NCBI RefSeq assembly: GCF_030704535.1
Contig: NC_081806.1
Location: forward strand, 4,413,001-4,477,000
Reading direction: 5' to 3'
Source of the DNA: Vitis vinifera
Lineage: Eukaryota > Streptophyta > Magnoliopsida > Vitales > Vitaceae
Length of the DNA: 64,000 nucleotides
The first letter of the stretch is position 1, and each line of letters begins with the position of its first letter. A model generated the notes under the pieces. That model saw only the letters and a program-made list of their open reading frames with translations, was not told the origin of the DNA and searched no databases. Made by a program: the position numbers and the translations under genes. Shown here in pieces: positions 23,230 to 35,049 of the stretch.

Positions 23230-24334
23230 GTGAGGCTTTTACGAGCCCTGATTTCTAATATACAACTGGTTTAAATTGATTTTGGGGTTCACAAATTTCA
23301 AAAATAATTTAGCTTTTTTGTTTCCCTCTCTCTGTAGCTTATATTGATTAATACATTCATTTTTATAATTAGGTAATTTAGTATATCTCAAGATGATTTA
23401 GACGATATTATATTAAATTTATACTATTTTATATATAGGATAAATATTTATAGGAATTTGCTGTAAATGTTTTTTTATTTTTTAAATAGCGATTTGTTTT
23501 CAAAATATTTATGGAAACGGTACATACCATATCGGGCATTTATACATTATTATTATTATTTTCTAGATCTGAATTTAAAAAATATATATATTACTTTTCT
23601 AGCAAACTCTACTTTTAGATCCATCTTTTCATATGTAAAATATTTTTATAATATTACATTTATATTCAAAAGACTTCGCCACTTTTTTATTATTGTTATT
23701 AATTAATTTTAAAATAATTATATAATAATAATTATCTCACTCTCTAAAATTTTATTTTTAAATACCCATCTTGTTTGGCGAGTGTGTTCAAAAACAATTT
23801 TGAGAAACAATTTTTTTAGAATAGTTTTAAAAAAAATGTTATTTGATATTTTATAAAATAAAAATTTGTTTGAAAATTTAAAATAATTTTAATTTATTTT
23901 AAATATTTTAAATATAATTTTTATATATTTTATTTTTAATCATTTTATATGTTTGTATAATTATTTTTTAAAAATAATTTTTAAAGAATAAGTAAAAACC
24001 ATTTTATATTTTTTTGAAAACATTTTCTTTTTTTTAAAAAAAGTCCGATTGAAAAATAAAAGTTATCAAAGAGGTCATATACTTCTTGTTTTATAAAGAT
24101 TTTTAAAAGCTAATTAAAACTTTGAGTTATTAAAAAAATTACTATTACAATTTTTTTTTTTAAATAACTCTTAAAAATAGAAAATAAGTTTATACTTTAT
24201 AAAAATGTTTCTACTTTTAATAAGAAAAAAGAAGTGTATCCAAGCAAAACCATTTTTCCTAGTGTTTCTTTGTTCACTTCATACTTCCTCCTTACTCTTA
24301 TATGAGAAATAAAAACTCTAAAAAAATATAGACT
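23230..24334. other. AT-rich spacer
   Basis: Very AT-rich with many homopolymer runs. No gene, RNA or bounded repeat was recognised. Confidence 0.6.
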
Positions 24335-24603
24335 AGTGGTGTTTGTTTTTTTACTTAATTCTAAATAGAATTTTAATGTTTAATAGTATTAAATATTAGA
24401 TTGTTTATTTTTATAGTATTTTATTTCTATTAAATATTAAAAAGTAAAAAAAATCAATATATTATTTTTTCTATTTAGAAAAAACTACATATTTTGACTT
24501 TTTCTATTTAGTAAAAAGTTTATAATAAATTATGAAAAAATAGAAAAACAAACAACCTAAATTCTAAAACTAAATTGCTTTCAGCAAAAAAACAAACACC
24601 ACT
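24335..24603. mobile_element. MITE-like element with 17-18-bp terminal inverted repeats
   Basis: The left end AGTGGTGTTTGTTTTTTT is the exact reverse complement of the right end (…AAAAAAACAAACACCACT). The 269-bp body is AT-rich with ACTTAATTCTAAATAGAAT next to the left end. No coding capacity. Flanking bases do not give a convincing target duplication, so the superfamily is left open. Confidence 0.7.
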
Positions 24604-24606
24604 TTA

Positions 24607-24860
24607 GGTGATATTTGTTTTTTTACTTAATTCTAAATAGAATCTTAATATTTAACAGTGTTAAATATTAGGTGGTTTGTTTTTTTAACATTTTATTTCT
24701 ATTAAATATTAAAAAGTAAAGAAAAATCAATAAATTATTTTTTATATTTAGAAAAAGCTAAATATTTCGATTTTTTCTATTCGGTAAAAAGTTTATAATA
24801 AGTCACCCTCAATTTTAAAAACAAATTGCTTTCAGCAAAAAAACCTTAAAAACAAACACC
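24607..24860. mobile_element. second MITE copy, adjacent, same family
   Basis: Starts four bases after the first element and repeats its body (TTTTTTTACTTAATTCTAAATAGAATCTTAATATTTAACAG type sequence, then TATTAAATATTAAAAAGTAAA). It ends AAAAACAAACACC. Its left terminus is degenerate (GGTGATATTTG). The pair arose by tandem duplication or nested insertion. Confidence 0.6.
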
Positions 24861-25470
24861 CTCTTAATCTACATTCTTAAACCCAAATTTTAGAATATTT
24901 TAGAAAAGTTCAACCTTGAAATAAAGATCCTACGTCAATTTTCCTTTGTGGAAATAAATATGCAACTCCTAAGTTATATTATTATTATTATTATTAAATA
25001 ATGCACCATTATATTAGGTTGACCTTCAATCTCAAAATGACAACCATCTCTTAAAATCATACATTTCATGACAATTATTAATAACATTATAAAAAACTCA
25101 TTAAAATCCTTACTCACCCCTCCTAATAGACTTTTATTCTATGCTCCATTTGGATTCACCAAAGTTTAACTTGAATAGATTTAGCCAAAAGTTAGCCCAC
25201 GATTGAAAGAAAATATAAATGACTTAAAATTGCATTTTAAAAAATCAAAAAAATATCCTGCAAGCATACAACAATTTAGAGACATGCTATCATAAATAGA
25301 CGAGGAAACCTACTTCCAAACCCTGAAACTTCTCCCAAAGCATATCAGTTACAACAACCTTGGTGTAGAAACATGGCAGCAATTGAATGCAATCATCCGA
25401 TAGAAGGCAGCCATAATGGTACTGAGTAATTACACTGATGATATCCCGTAAAACAACCATCCTTGCCAAG
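24861..25470. other. spacer and probable cornichon 3'UTR
   Basis: Contains a short (TTA)n run near 24978-24996. The part next to 25471 should hold the cornichon 3'UTR. No other gene recognised. Confidence 0.5.
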
Positions 25471-28400
25471 CTAATCATTATCATGATCCTCCAATGCGCT
25501 CAAAATCATCCTACAATACACACAAAAAAGGTCAAACAATCTCATTCCAGTGGCCTCAGAAATGAAAGCAGTAAGTACATGTAGGCAGCAGCTTTTCTTT
25601 GATCAGAGTACCAGAATATGGAAAGGAAGAGGAGAAAAATTAGATAGCCAAGTTTGAAGAGCCGTTGCTTCTTTTCCCAATTGAGCAAGTTGAATATCTC
25701 AGTTACATCTATCAGGTGCTGTCTTCGTTGGTACCTAATTGAAGAAAAAAGAATCGGAATTAGATTGACACCATCAAATGTATTAGAAAATTGGTATATA
25801 AACCAAGTCACTAGATTGTGATCACTGCAGTTAGTTCGGAAATAATTCACGCATCACCAGGAGGGTTTTTAACATGAGTAAAATTACCCTAGAGCTAATA
25901 CTCGATTTCCGATTGATGCAAATCAAAGAGAGGTAGCAGTAGCATACACACATTATGTGTTGCATAATTAAGTAAACTTCTAATCCTACGTTGTATTGCT
26001 TTTGTTCCAAATCATCTGAGGAGGTCTATGACGATTTCAGACCTAATGATAGGTTTCAGAGACTTGAGCAAATAATTAGAGACAAGAAAAAATTAAGTTC
26101 CAACTTGTGTAATTTTCATATATTTTAACAAACGATAATCTCAACTCCTAATCTCTTAGAGGGAGGTCACTCAGGAAGCCCTTCAAAATGCCATTAGACC
26201 AGCAGCTCAGTACCCCAACCTCAGCACCAAGAGCTCCCTATTCTTGATAATACATGAGGCACGCACCTCAAACATAAGGTAAACCTCAAGTTTTGAGGAG
26301 CGTGCCTCATGAGTCTCAAGAAAGTGCTGCAAAAGCTTTTACTGTGACCATAAGTTAATAAGGCTGAGCCTTCATGCATATTTTTCTCGAGGCCCAAACA
26401 AAGCATCAAGGCTATGAGATATTAGGTGCCATTTAAAACTTACATGTCCTTTACTATGAGTTTCAGTTGTTCTCAAACAACTCATTAATGATTTTAGACC
26501 AGCTCAAATATACACACCCTGAAATGCACAAGGATGAATCTACTTTCAAATCTGTTGAGCATACTAAGTTAAAATGGTCAATGAATGCTCAAATGTAAAC
26601 TTCACATGTGCATGTGCATGCGTGTATGCATATATTCTTTGACTGATAATCAAACCTTATTCTTGACTGATAATCAAACCCTTTGGCTATTTTAGTTCCT
26701 AGAAAATTTGAGGGAAATGAGAGGGAAAGAAAATAAAGAGAAAAGGTAGAAGGAAAGAAAAAGTGAAGAAAAATAAAAATATATGTTTGAAATCAATAAA
26801 TTATTTTTATATGGTGTTACTAACTCATTTCATTTATTTTAATTCTAATATCTAAAGATTAAATCATTTGAAAATTGATAAGTTTCCAACTAATTTTAAT
26901 TATATTTGGCTTTCTTTTTTTTAAAAAAAAAAATTTCCATCAAAAAACCAAACATGAGAAAATAATTTTTCATAGTATTTTTTTCTTTCCTTGGTAATTT
27001 CTTGGAAGCAAACATTGACTTTATGAGATCATACAAAGAATGACTCAAGTTGGATGGATATGCATTCAACAGTCAGACATAATTTGATGCAAAAAGCAAC
27101 AAGTCCATGGGATATTAATATAATGATTAACATTAAAAAAGAGTGATGTAAATTCATCCCCACTAAAGTAAACGTGTGCTAAAAACTCTGTGTTTGTCTT
27201 TTCTATCAGATGAGATCTAGCTACTTTTAGAGAAAGGACTAAGGGAACACTTACAGTCTCACATTGTAGTACAGGTATGGACCACACAAGAGTGACATAA
27301 ACCAATGGCCTGTTAGGGAATAGAACAAGCATAAGACTCCTTGTGTGATAAACTCCGGCAAAACAACCTTGTTTATCCGAGATGCAGAGTCATAGGGGTT
27401 GATATAATCAAACTCCAGATCTGCCAAGCACATGAGCTGCAACAAATTTTACAACTGTCAATCCACTATTTTACGAGTACTCAAGAAACACTTACAGCAG
27501 CTTCAACCCATTCCTCATTTTCAAACAACTGTTCTGGAAATTTCCTTACAAATTCTTTAATTACATATATTCAACTCTCCATGCCAAAATCAAGTTTTAA
27601 AAGGTGAGCCGGAGGCAAAAAGGGATTTTCCTCATGTGAGCGTGGCACAGCATGACATAAGTATTGTAAGTTAAAGCATTTACTCAAAAAATAAAGTTGA
27701 CAGTATAGATAATATGGATGAATTGGAAAAGGCACAAGACTCATTTCAGTGAACCCATTTAATCCAATACTCAAGCAGGTCACTATAACTCTTTCTGGAT
27801 CAACAAATGAAAGGGAGAAATTAAATAACAACAAGAGGAAAAATTGCAATTATAAAACTCATCAAAATTCTATCAACAACATGTAAATCAAGTTTCATCA
27901 ACCACACAGCATCAACTTTGATTCAAGTGCTAACACCCTCTTTTCCAATAGCAAACAGAGAGCAAAATCTACCTTTGCTCACAAATTTCACCTACAAAAA
28001 ACGCTTAAAATTGGTCTGAAAACACAAAATATTTCATACTAGTAGCACTTGATGAGCCCTAACTTCTTCACAAGTACAGTCTTCATTACTAAGCATCCAT
28101 TGTTTCCCTTATCATAAATTAATAAGCCAATTTCCTCAAACCCTAGTTCATTTACCATCAAATCATCAAAGTAGAACCAAGAAGCTTCCAATTTACTTTC
28201 ACAACATGAAATCGCAAGAATTGAAAGCCGGAAAAGTTGATTAAGTAAAGAGATAACAAATTGCATCCTTTCCTAATAAGAGGGGAAAAAAATCCAAAAT
28301 TTTTAAGTGGGCAATAAATTAATAAAACTCAATCTCTGTAAACCACATATTCTACTTCAGCTTCTTACATTAACTCCAATAGACCAATTCCCAGTCACTA

Positions 28401-28752
28401 CATCTCCGTGATCCAAAAAATTCATTTCACACAAAATAAAACAAAAATTCTAGCTGTTGGTCTAAATAAAAATCAAAACCCTAGTTAAGTCATGAAATGA
28501 ACAATGCGATACAAAATAAAGAAAAAGTTTGTATCCTCCTGTATTTTTTTTTTTTAATCCCATCATAGCATTCTTTTTCTTCAATCCCGTAAGATATATT
28601 TGAAAAAAAAATACTAAGTTCGAATGTGAATTAAAAGAGAAGAAATTGAAATGAAGCCTAGGGTTTAGAAAACGAAGGACCTGGTAAACAACGAGGACTA
28701 GGAGGGCAATGAGGATGAAGAAGGAGAATATCCATGCAAACAGATCCCCCAT
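25471..28752 (-). CDS. CNIH4: cornichon family protein (ER cargo export receptor)
   Basis: Four coding exons: 28681-28752, 27255-27436, 25612-25734 and 25471-25510 (stop TAG 25471-25473). GT-AG junctions and phases 0, 2, 2 fit, giving 138 residues, the family's normal size. It starts [18 protein letters not shown] (first membrane segment). [20 protein letters not shown], the hydrophobic [20 protein letters not shown], the conserved [20 protein letters not shown] and a third hydrophobic stretch follow. It ends [13 protein letters not shown] with the acidic tail seen in plant cornichons. Cornichons bind membrane cargo in the ER and load it into COPII vesicles. Intron 2 (25735-27254) and intron 1 (27437-28680) contain only repeats. 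The CNIH4 label rests on plant-type sequence and the TFB5/CLPR2 neighbourhood; another CNIH paralogue number is possible. Confidence 0.94.
26253..26311. repeat. fold-back (hairpin) sequence in a cornichon intron
   Basis: CATGAGGCACGC at 26253-26264 pairs exactly with GCGTGCCTCATG at 26300-26311. The arms extend inward (ACCTCAAA / TTTTGAGGA), giving about 19 of 21 paired positions around a short loop. The surrounding ~200 bp repeat GAGGC/CCTCA words. Confidence 0.75.
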
Positions 28753-29676
28753 ATCCTCCAGTCCTTGCTCTTTCCTTTGCCTTCGCTTCGGCTTCCCGTT
28801 TGATTCGCGAGAAAGATGCTAGGGCCGACGTCAAATTTGATGCGCCGGCAGCGTAATGCGCACCCTATGGGTTTCATTAGACTGGGCCGGCCACTCCATA
28901 TGAAAAGGACGGTGAGCTGGGCTAAGCCGAGCCCATTATCTACTGATGCGTTGGGTTATCCAGTGCGGGTATGAACACAAAACTTCAAATAAAATTAAGC
29001 ATATCAAATGTTTATTATTCTAATATTTATAATTAATTGAGTAAAAATCTTTGAACTCTAATAAAGATTTAAAACTTGAATGATCAAAAGTCGAGACAAA
29101 ATTTAGTGATGGTGATTCTGACCAAATTGCTTGTTTTGCTTTTTAATTTATTCTCTGAAAATAGTGAAGGGAGAGTTCAAATCAAAATTGAATGACAGCA
29201 ATAATAAATTGTGATGTAATCTGATAACTTGTATTTGGTATGATGAAATCATCAAATTACTTTAATAAAGACAAAATTGATGCTGCAAACTTCCCAAAAT
29301 TTATTTCTCCAAGAAGATATCAAGGCCTCTCACATTTTAAAAATATTAATTTCACATGTAAATGGAAATAGAACATAATGCATTATTAATTTTTTTTTCC
29401 TTTTTTTTTTTTTTTTTTTTATATCACCGAAATGCCTCTTCAAGCATGAAGTGGGAACATGTCATGCCTTTGAACATGTTCAAAAAGAAAACGGGGAAGC
29501 AAAAATCACAGTGATGAAGCTAAGTGATTTACAACTGAGATTTTAGTTAACGCTAGAGAAACAAGGCGACAAAAGGGCCATTATTCCATTTGGTCTTTGA
29601 ATTTGAGCCCCACACTCCCGGAGAGTACAAAATAGGAGAGAGCTGATTGATGGAACCAAAGCATGGCAGGAGATTT
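28753..29676. other. cornichon 5' flank and spacer
   Basis: 28753-28970 is GC-richer and probably the cornichon promoter/5'UTR. A long poly-T tract lies at 29388-29420. No gene recognised up to the DUF7054 3' end. Confidence 0.5.
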
Positions 29677-31017
29677 CTAAAGCAGAAAATCCATGAACTT
29701 GGTGAAGGGAAACAGAGACATAGCTTCTTCGTAGCAAGATGAATCGAGAGACTTGGCAGGCTTTTGACACAAGAAGAAGTTCCGCGACCCCAAGTTTATC
29801 AACTTCTCCCCCGTCTTCAGACCTGCACCTCCCCTTTTATATGTCAAAACATGCGTTTCTTTAATAATAGACTCATTTTTCTATTCCATTAAGAGTGTTT
29901 GATAATAATTTAAAAAATTGTTTAAAATCTTTTTAATACTTGAATAATAAAAATTTTCAAGTATTAAAAAAATTAAATACAATTCTTAAAATCATTATTT
30001 TCCAAATCAAATTCATTTGAATAATAAGGAACTTAAATATGATGATAGAAAGAAAAATAATAAAATAAATAATAAATATTTATTTATAAAATAAAATATT
30101 AAATACACTATTTTAAGACATCCTAGCATCATAGTTGTTATTAAAGAATATAATAAAAACATCATATTTTCTATTTTTGATTTTCACATATGTTTTAAAA
30201 ATCATTTTTGAAAGCAATTTCTAAATAAGATCATAAAATTAAACCGTTGCCAAGGGGCGGTATAAATTTTCATTTTTATTTTATTTTTTCTTTTCTGAAC
30301 TTAAAAATCTTAATTTTAGTTTTATTTTGTAAAATTTTAATTATTTATTTTCATATATGGGAAATATAATTATTTCATATATATATATATATATATAGAC
30401 GACAACGGATGTGATTTCTCTAAAAGAGAACATGTGAAAAGTTAAAAGAGATTTTCAAGCAGAGAATTATTTTCATTTGTATGTTTGTTAGTGTTTTAGA
30501 TGACGTCGAGGTCATCTTCCTGAACGAGCGCGGACTCACGAGATGACGCAGTGAGTGAAGAAACCGAAGAACAAGTGGCAATTAAGAAATTCTAGAAAAG
30601 ACAGGGGAATCAAAACCTCCAAATTATAAAGATCTAGAACTTACTTTCCAAACTGAATTGCGAGTAATGAAGCTCGAAACACTCTGGATTCGTTTGCTTC
30701 ACCAACGGCCTTCTCTTCTCCTTCACGTAAATCGCCAAAGCTTCCTTGATCAAATCTCCGACGGTGTTTTCCGGCGAGGTCACTACCTGAATTGGTCCGA
30801 AGCTATGTTGAATGGTGACATTAAGCAGCAGCTTCGTTAGCCTCCGAGAAGCACCGCTCATCGGCGGCTTCAGTTTTCCGGGAATGGAAATGAGGCCGCC
30901 GCGCTGGCGGGCGAGTTGCGAATGCCGTTCCGGAGGAGGAGTGAGCAAAGCTCTGTCGTAGTTGGACTGAACTCGTCCGGCGCAATGCAGGCTGTTCACC
31001 GGCGATTTAGAAGTCAT
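29677..31017 (-). CDS. DUF7054 protein (At4g22758-like), copy 1
   Basis: Two exons: 30645-31017 (ATG at 31015-31017) and 29677-29822 (stop TAG 29677-29679). They are joined in phase 1 through a split Ser codon at GT-AG sites, giving 172 residues. The N-terminal ~58 residues are Ser/Arg/Pro-rich. A compact domain follows (about 60-147) with LLLNVTIQHSFGPIQVVTSP, ECFELHYSQFSLES and EKLINLGSRNFFLCQKP, typical of plant 'uncharacterised At4g22758-like' proteins. The fold has been compared with ubiquitin-like beta-grasp domains, but no biochemical role is established to my knowledge. A paralogue lies at 39380-40533. The last-intron position and phase are identical between the two. The 822-bp intron holds a (TA)n run near 30379-30398. 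Confidence 0.9.
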
Positions 31018-32208
31018 AATTGTGCGATGTAAAAAATAAAGATTTTGGCTAGGGTTTATTCATGTGCGGTTAGGATTCAAAGATTGTGAAACGTAGGGTT
31101 TTGTAGCAACGTCGGTTGGAGGTGTTACATATCTGATATCACGTCATTATTTGTCCTCAGGCTTGTCACTGATTCGCCAGAAATTTCCAAGAAAGTGTGG
31201 TTGTGGCTTATGCCACTGGAATTTCACTTAATTACACAAACAGGACCTCACACATTAAAACCTCTCCTTCTAACTCAAAACTCATCCACTCATCACACCT
31301 GATGGTATAAATTACATTACCATAAACGTTGCAAACCAAACAATCTTTCATGTAATAATTCAGGCAATCAAAACAAACGCATTTAAAAAATGGTTAAGTA
31401 CAAATTCACGAGTGTGTTAGAAGACTTTAAGAGAAAGGGCAATTTGGATATTGAAGCATTAACTTTGTGACGTTGCAATTTTGTTCTTGAAAAGGCTCAA
31501 AGGTTCTGGGAGTAGCACGTGTCAGGCTCGATGCCGCGTTCTCGGCATGGCAACGGGCCTCTCTAAAGAAATCGGTTTCCAATCGGTGGATGCTCATCCT
31601 GATCATGCATTCCTTTGGGCCTCCACTGCAGCTAGTTCTCTTTCTGCATCCAACTCGATGGTCGGGGACGAAAAATGTGAACGTGATGGGCCGGGCAATC
31701 ATTTTATTGGGCCTATGGTTTTAGTATTACATTTGATTACAGTAATGGCAATCACGGAATTACCTTTCAATATTTGGAATTTTAATGACATAACATACAA
31801 TTGGATGCATTTTTAGCCACGTGGACATAGGAAAGAGATTTTGCTGTCAAGAATTATTTGACATCGGTGACATTTATGCGAAAGACTATAAATGAGTCCA
31901 TGACTTCATCTGCGACTTCCTTGATGAAGCATTTATTAGTAATGGTACTACCATAGTCATGACAAATTTGTATTTAAAAGAAAATAAATATGGGTACAGT
32001 TTTTCCTCCTATTTTTTATAAGAAAGAAAATATTTTCTATAATATTCTCTAGAATAAAATAAATATGGATACATCAATGTAACGAAAACGAAAAATTGTA
32101 CGGAACTTTTTAATTTCAAAATTCAAGTATTTACTTGAGTTTAAAATTTAAGTTTTTAATTTAAAATTTAGTTATTTTTTAAATATGATATTATCCCTTT
32201 TTTTTTAT
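31018..32208. other. DUF7054 copy 1 upstream region and spacer
   Basis: Telo-box-like AGGGTTT repeats occur at 31050-31100, just upstream of the DUF7054 ATG. A GC-richer patch at 31480-31720 is open on both strands but matches no recognised family. The remainder is AT-rich. Confidence 0.45.
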
Positions 32209-33030
32209 TTACAAACGCTCGCTTCCATGCCTAATTTTAGGTTTTTTAGGTTTTCGTACAAGGTTGTTGTTGAGGCCTCGCGTCCATGGTGATCCACGTA
32301 GTTGCCAAATTGATGGACGCACGATCTCAACCAATATAGATTCTTGATTCAGTCGTTTCACCTGCAAAAGGCGTCCGGACGGGGTGTCCAGACGCACCAT
32401 CCGATGGTTTTATCAGCCATGGTTCAGAGAGAGAGATAAATCAGTTGGTCTTTTACTAGGTATATCAAGCTTACCTTATTCCTTATGTGAAGGTTCATAT
32501 ATATAGTCTCAGAAGCTTTGTTCCCCTCTTTAATGGTGGGGAGATATTTTGTGTTGTTATGATGACACTAGGTGGTGGCAGGGCCATCATCACCCTACGG
32601 GCGGCTGATAGAGATCGTGGTAGGTGATCGTGGACTTTCCACATATATATAGTCACTTATATAGTCTCAGAAGCTTACCTTATTCCTTATGTGAAGGTTC
32701 ATATATATAATCACTTTCCACTGACTTGTTGTCACTTCATCTTGTCCTTTCACTCTGTAGGTGGCGGAACGTGGGTCATGGCAGACTGTTGTATCCGGAT
32801 GGCCTATGTTGGTCGTCCGGATGCATTTGTGGAAGTCGTCCAGATGTTATGCTTATGAGTGTCGTGTGCCTCTCCTTGAGGTAGTCCGGATAGGAGAAGC
32901 GCGCCACGTGTACTCTTGGGGAAATCCGGATATGGTTAAGCCGGATGAAAATGTGTGCCACGCGTCATCAGGAGATGTGTGCCACGTGTTATCAGGGGGA
33001 GGGGTCCATACAGTTGTGATTGGATTATGA
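32209..33030. mobile_element. unclassified dispersed-repeat relic
   Basis: GC-rich patchwork with many TCCGGA/GCCACGTG words. It has a near-palindromic GCGTCCGGACGGGGTGTCC segment at ~32367-32391 and an internal direct duplication of AAGCTTACCTTATTCCTTAT plus following bases at 32467 and 32671. A CATCATCACCCT…GGCGGCTG core at ~32585 recurs in degenerate form near 55,335. No coding domain recognised. Confidence 0.5.
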
Positions 33031-33039
33031 TTTTTGTGT

Positions 33040-33890
33040 TTTAATTTCACTTAATAAAATAATTATTTTTGTTTCCTAGAAGTTTAGGAAATAGGAATAT
33101 TGTGCCAAATAAAACCAATTTAAAAAGGATTAATATTTTTTTTTCAAAAATATTACAAAAAAAAAATAATATTTATTTTTTGGGGAATTATGCAATCATA
33201 TACCAACCCTAAAAAAAATGTTTTTTATAACTTTAATTTTTGCTTTTCAATTTGAGTGTAAAGTGGGGAAAAAAAATCACTGGTGTACTCAAATAGTATT
33301 TTTGAATTTGTTCCAAAATTATCCCTAAAAATTCTTATGACAAGTATATCTATTATTTTTTGTATTCTCTTATAAGATGTTTTAAAATGGTTATTAAATA
33401 AAAAAAATTACCATTCAAAATTTAATAGTTGGATTGATGGTCAAACCACGGTACCAATCATGTTATAAATATATATTTTATATTTTATTAAAATTAAATT
33501 ACTTTTTAAAAATTATATATATATATATTAATAATATTTTATTTTTTATATTGATATGTCAAATTAAATGATAAAGATAAATCTATTAATAGATTAAATT
33601 TTATGAAATATAATATGTATAATATTTAAATATGGAGATATATTTAAGATAAAAAAAATAAATTATAATATTTAATTTTATTTACATATATGTATTTTAT
33701 TATTTTAAAATTTTAAAAATTATTATATTAATTAAATTATATTATTTTTATATTTATCATTAATAATTATTGTAAAAATATAAGTGAATATAAATATTTA
33801 TATTTGTTTAAATGTTTTAAATTTGCTCTTCGTCAACCATAGATCCATGGTTCAAGTTCCCTTCATGTTTCTTTTCTATTATAACCCATA
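33040..33890. other. AT-rich spacer
   Basis: Very AT-rich, with (TA)n near 33515-33530. Nothing else recognised. Confidence 0.6.
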
Positions 33891-33894
33891 ACTC

Positions 33895-34016
33895 GTCCCA
33901 CATTTGAATTCTAGAAGCTAAATGTGGGGTATAAATAGGTTGCACAAACAAAGTGTTTGGTGGGCTTGGAAGTGAGGGGCTTTGGCCAAAAGAAAAGGAA
34001 ACTCATTTTGAGTTTT
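33895..34016 (+). promoter_or_regulatory. snRNA-type USE plus TATA pair (candidate Pol III promoter) with small hairpin and T-run downstream
   Basis: GTCCCACATTT (33895-33905) matches the plant snRNA upstream sequence element RTCCCACATCG at 9 of 11 positions. After exactly 24 bp comes TATAAATA (33930-33937), the USE-TATA spacing of plant Pol III snRNA genes as I recall it. About 23 bp further a short unit carries a perfect 7-bp hairpin (AAACTCA-TTT-TGAGTTT, 33999-34015) ending in TTTT. The sequence is not U6, U3 or another snRNA I recognise. CCCACATTT/AAATGTGGG also form an inverted repeat, so a transposon-derived promoter is an equally good reading. Confidence 0.3.
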
Positions 34017-34249
34017 GCTCTAACACAATTAATCAATCCATGGGAAACCATCCAATTTGATGTTCATTTCACAATCGGAGAAGTTGACAGTATTAAATTG
34101 GCTATTAGCTAATTTTTTTTCTTTCTCTCACGTTACTTTTGCCTATTCAATGGTTTGTTGGTTCATCGAGGATCCGACTTCTAATTGGCTCATTGACCCA
34201 ATCGGACCGGAGAAATTGACAATTCAATTGGTTGTATCGATGATCTGAT

Positions 34250-35040
34250 CCAATTTTTAATACATTGTAGTTTTCTCTCACACCCCCTTATCCATGGTTA
34301 CATATCTTATTTCTTTTTGTTATTTTTCCTTCTTACATTACTTTTTCCTAATCTTCTTTAACATTTCTTTTAATATACTTACGTATTCTCTTATAAAACC
34401 TCTTTAATTTCAATTTTTTTTTTTTACACTCTTATCTCTTCATATTTATTGATTTTAATCATTTTTTGGACATATTAAACTTAAAATGATGGTATATAAT
34501 AAATAGTTAATAACAAGAAATTAAATAAAACATAAATATATAATGAACAAAAATGAAAATATTATCTCACAAATAATATACTTGATGATGTTAAATAATA
34601 ATTATAATAAAACATTTGATAGTTTAAGGTTTAAATTTAAAAAATATATTTTATTATTTAGAAGTTTATGATATAAGATTATTTATATTAATATTAAATA
34701 AAAGATTTATTTATTTGTAAATCTGTAAAAGTAAACATATATTTATAATATTATTTTTTTTATTTTAGAATTTTAATATCAAAATCACAGTAAGTAATGG
34801 TGGTTTTAGCTTTCTTATTAAGGTTTTAACTTAATTATGGTTCTAAATTTTTGCTTATTTAAAATCTTTAATTTTTATTAACATAAAATTGAAAATAATA
34901 TTTTTTACATAAAAATTTGTATTTAACATTTTATATTAATTTTTATCTTATTTTTTTTTACATTTATTAAAAGACGTGCATCCTTTAAAAAAACATGCAT
35001 TTTAAAAAATATATATTTATGTTCATAAAAAAAAATTACG
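34250..35040. other. AT-rich spacer
   Basis: Low-complexity AT-rich sequence up to the satellite array. No gene recognised. Confidence 0.6.
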
Positions 35041-35049
35041 AACATTTTT

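Noticed and set aside
25290-25484. 64-codon minus-strand frame at the cornichon 3' end
   Set aside because: Using the acceptor at 25511-25514 instead gives the family-typical WMILSALED ending in the correct frame; the longer frame is out of phase with it.
27066-27332. 88-codon minus-strand frame overlapping cornichon exon 2
   Set aside because: Different frame from the cornichon exon; runs through the GT donor into intron.
31427-31816. Open frames of 91 (-) and 111 (+) codons
   Set aside because: Neither shows a recognisable motif; kept only as a low-interest observation on composition.
33845-33862. GGTTCAAGTTCCC resembling a tRNA T-arm
   Set aside because: No acceptor stem, D-arm or anticodon arm can be folded upstream.
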